In this document: positions 4,610-5,565 of the stretch, piece by piece
Layout of the letters: every line of letters begins with the position of its first letter
Numbering within the stretch: position 1 is the first letter of the stretch
Assembly (NCBI GenBank): GCA_964508295.1
Contig: CAZDSQ010000081.1
Span: 1 to 5,565, forward strand
Source: SIG578 sp964508295
GTDB taxonomy: Bacteria; Bacillota; Clostridia; Oscillospirales; Ruminococcaceae
Direction: 5' to 3'
Length of the DNA stretch: 5,565 nt
Notes under the pieces: generated by a model
What the model was told of the DNA's origin: nothing
Seen by the model: the letters and a program-made list of their open reading frames with translations, nothing else
The model's database searches: none
Program-made: the position numbers and the translations under genes

Positions 4610-5158
4610 ATGTCAAGAATTGGTAGAATGCCTGTTGCAATTCCTGCAGGCGTCGACGTAAAGCTCGACGGAATGACCCTTACCGTAAAAGGCCCCAAAG
4701 GCACTCTTACACAGGAATTACACAAGGATATGAACATTGAGGTTGGCGCTAGCGAGATCGTTATCACCCGCCCCAGTGAGCAGAAAGAACACAAAGCACT
4801 CCACGGACTTACCCGTTCACTCGTTGCTAATATGGTTGAAGGCGTTACAAACGGTTTCTCCAAGACCCTCGAGGTTAACGGCGTAGGTTACAGAGTTGCA
4901 AAGCAGGGTAAGGATCTCGTGATGAACTTAGGTTTCTCACATCAGGTTATTATGCCTGAGATCGACGGAATTTCCATCGAAGTTCCCAACCCCAACACAA
5001 TCGTAATCAGCGGTCCTGACAAGCAGAAGGTTGGTCAGTTTGCTGCTGAAGTTCGTGAGAAGAGACTTCCTGAGCCTTATAAGGGCAAGGGTATCAAGTA
5101 TGCCGATGAGGTTATCCGTCGTAAAGAGGGAAAAGCCGGTAAAGGCGCCAAGAAATAA
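4610..5158 (+). CDS. rplF: 50S ribosomal protein L6 (uL6)
   Basis: uL6 lies near the sarcin-ricin loop and the factor-binding site, and is needed for late 50S assembly. The 182-residue protein has the two repeated L6 domains, at about 11-82 and 90-165. It starts MSRIGRMPVAIPAGV and continues LTVKGPKGTLTQEL. The hinge region reads GVTNGFSKTLEVNGVGYRV. The C-terminal signature PEPYKGKGIKYADEVIRRKE starts at about residue 154, followed by a basic Gly-Lys tail. The 12-bp gap from rpsH and the weak SD (AAGGGGG) suggest that translation relies partly on coupling to rpsH. rplR follows after 18 bp. Confidence 0.98.
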   Translation: MSRIGRMPVAIPAGVDVKLDGMTLTVKGPKGTLTQELHKDMNIEVGASEIVITRPSEQKEHKALHGLTRSLVANMVEGVTNGFSKTLEVNGVGYRVAKQGKDLVMNLGFSHQVIMPEIDGISIEVPNPNTIVISGPDKQKVGQFAAEVREKRLPEPYKGKGIKYADEVIRRKEGKAGKGAKK

Positions 5159-5176
5159 TTAAAGGAGTGTTAAGCT

Positions 5177-5536
5177 ATGATTACAAAGCCTGATAGCAAT
5201 AAAGCAAGGCTTAAAAGGCACGCTCGTGTCCGTTCTAAAGTAAGCGGTACACCCGATTGCCCCCGTCTTGATGTTTTTCGCTCCGCCAAGCACATCTATG
5301 TGCAGGTCATTGATGATGTGAACGGAGTAACTCTTGCTTCCGCATCCACAGTTGAAAAGGATTTCGGCGCATACGGCGGAAACAAAGAGGCTGCTAAGAA
5401 GGTTGGCGAAATGATCGCCAAGCGTGCTCTTGAAAAAGGCATAGAGAACGTTGTTTTTGACAGAGGCGGATATATCTATCACGGTCGTGTTAAAGAGCTG
5501 GCCGCAGGTGCCCGTGAGGGCGGCCTCAAATTCTAA
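5177..5536 (+). CDS. rplR: 50S ribosomal protein L18 (uL18)
   Basis: uL18 binds 5S rRNA and, with uL5, anchors it in the central protuberance. The product has 119 residues, normal length. A basic N-terminal segment (KARLKRHARVRSKVSGT) is followed by PRLDVFRSAKHIYVQVIDD, the TLASASTVEK strand, and GNKEAAKKVGEMIAKRALEKGI. It ends with VVFDRGGYIYHGRVKELAAGAREGGL, the conserved C-terminal block. AAAGGAG at 5161-5167 lies 9 nt before the ATG. The rpsE start follows after 15 bp. Confidence 0.98.
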   Translation: MITKPDSNKARLKRHARVRSKVSGTPDCPRLDVFRSAKHIYVQVIDDVNGVTLASASTVEKDFGAYGGNKEAAKKVGEMIAKRALEKGIENVVFDRGGYIYHGRVKELAAGAREGGLKF

Positions 5537-5543
5537 GAGGAGG
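5537..5543 (+). promoter_or_regulatory. Shine-Dalgarno GAGGAGG of rpsE
   Basis: GAGGAGG directly follows the rplR stop and is 8 nt before the GTG at 5552. The TTG at 5550 is out of the question, because its next codon is TGA. Confidence 0.75.
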
Positions 5544-5551
5544 TTTTACTT

Positions 5552-5565
5552 GTGAGCTTAATTGA
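5552..5565 (+). CDS. rpsE: Probable start of 30S ribosomal protein S5 (uS5), cut by window edge
   Basis: Only four codons and two bases are present: GTG start, then Ser-Leu-Ile and a GA that begins Asp or Glu. The call rests mainly on position, since rpsE follows rplR in nearly all bacterial spc operons. It is also supported by the strong SD 8 nt upstream. The residues are compatible with a clostridial uS5 start (M-x-x-I-D), but they are too few to prove identity. Confidence 0.75.

Overview
This window is a stretch of the conserved S10-spc ribosomal protein gene cluster, all on the + strand. Gene order is rplB (3' part only), rpsS, rplV, rpsC, rplP, rpmC, rpsQ, rplN, rplX, rplE, rpsN, rpsH, rplF, rplR, then the first few codons of rpsE. 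This is the standard bacterial order, with no insertion, loss, frameshift or foreign gene. I see no tRNA, rRNA, CRISPR array, insertion sequence or intrinsic terminator.

The organism is most likely a member of the Bacillota, probably a Clostridia-type (Oscillospiraceae/Ruminococcus-like) anaerobe with moderate GC. Three points support this. Almost every gene has a strong AGGAGG-type Shine-Dalgarno (SD) sequence 6-10 nt before its start. The uS14 protein is the short 61-residue zinc form. TTG and GTG starts are used (rpsS, rpsN, rpsE). Genus-level placement is inference only.

Layout: 1-2603 is the distal half of the S10 section (uL2, uS19, uL22, uS3, uL16, uL29, uS17). Gaps there are 26 bp or less, and rpsC/rplP and rplP/rpmC each overlap by one base (TAATG). 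At 2604-2713 lies the only sizeable gap (110 bp), exactly where the S10 operon ends and the spc operon begins in Escherichia coli. It is rich in short direct and inverted repeats. From 2714 to the end is the spc section (uL14, uL24, uL5, uS14, uS8, uL6, uL18, start of uS5), with gaps of 12-24 bp.

The genes encode parts of both ribosomal subunits and are probably made as one long mRNA, which would help balance their output. uS3, uS14 and uS19 sit together in the 30S head. uL5 and uL18 carry 5S rRNA. uL22, uL24 and uL29 line or surround the peptide exit tunnel. uL2, uL6, uL14 and uL16 lie around the peptidyl-transferase and factor-binding regions. I find no new biological system. The best candidate for unexplained biology is the structured 110-bp spacer between rpsQ and rplN. 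Smaller points are a variant uL5 motif, a CxxC pair in uL22, four-cysteine uL24 and uS14, and a degenerate SD before rplF.
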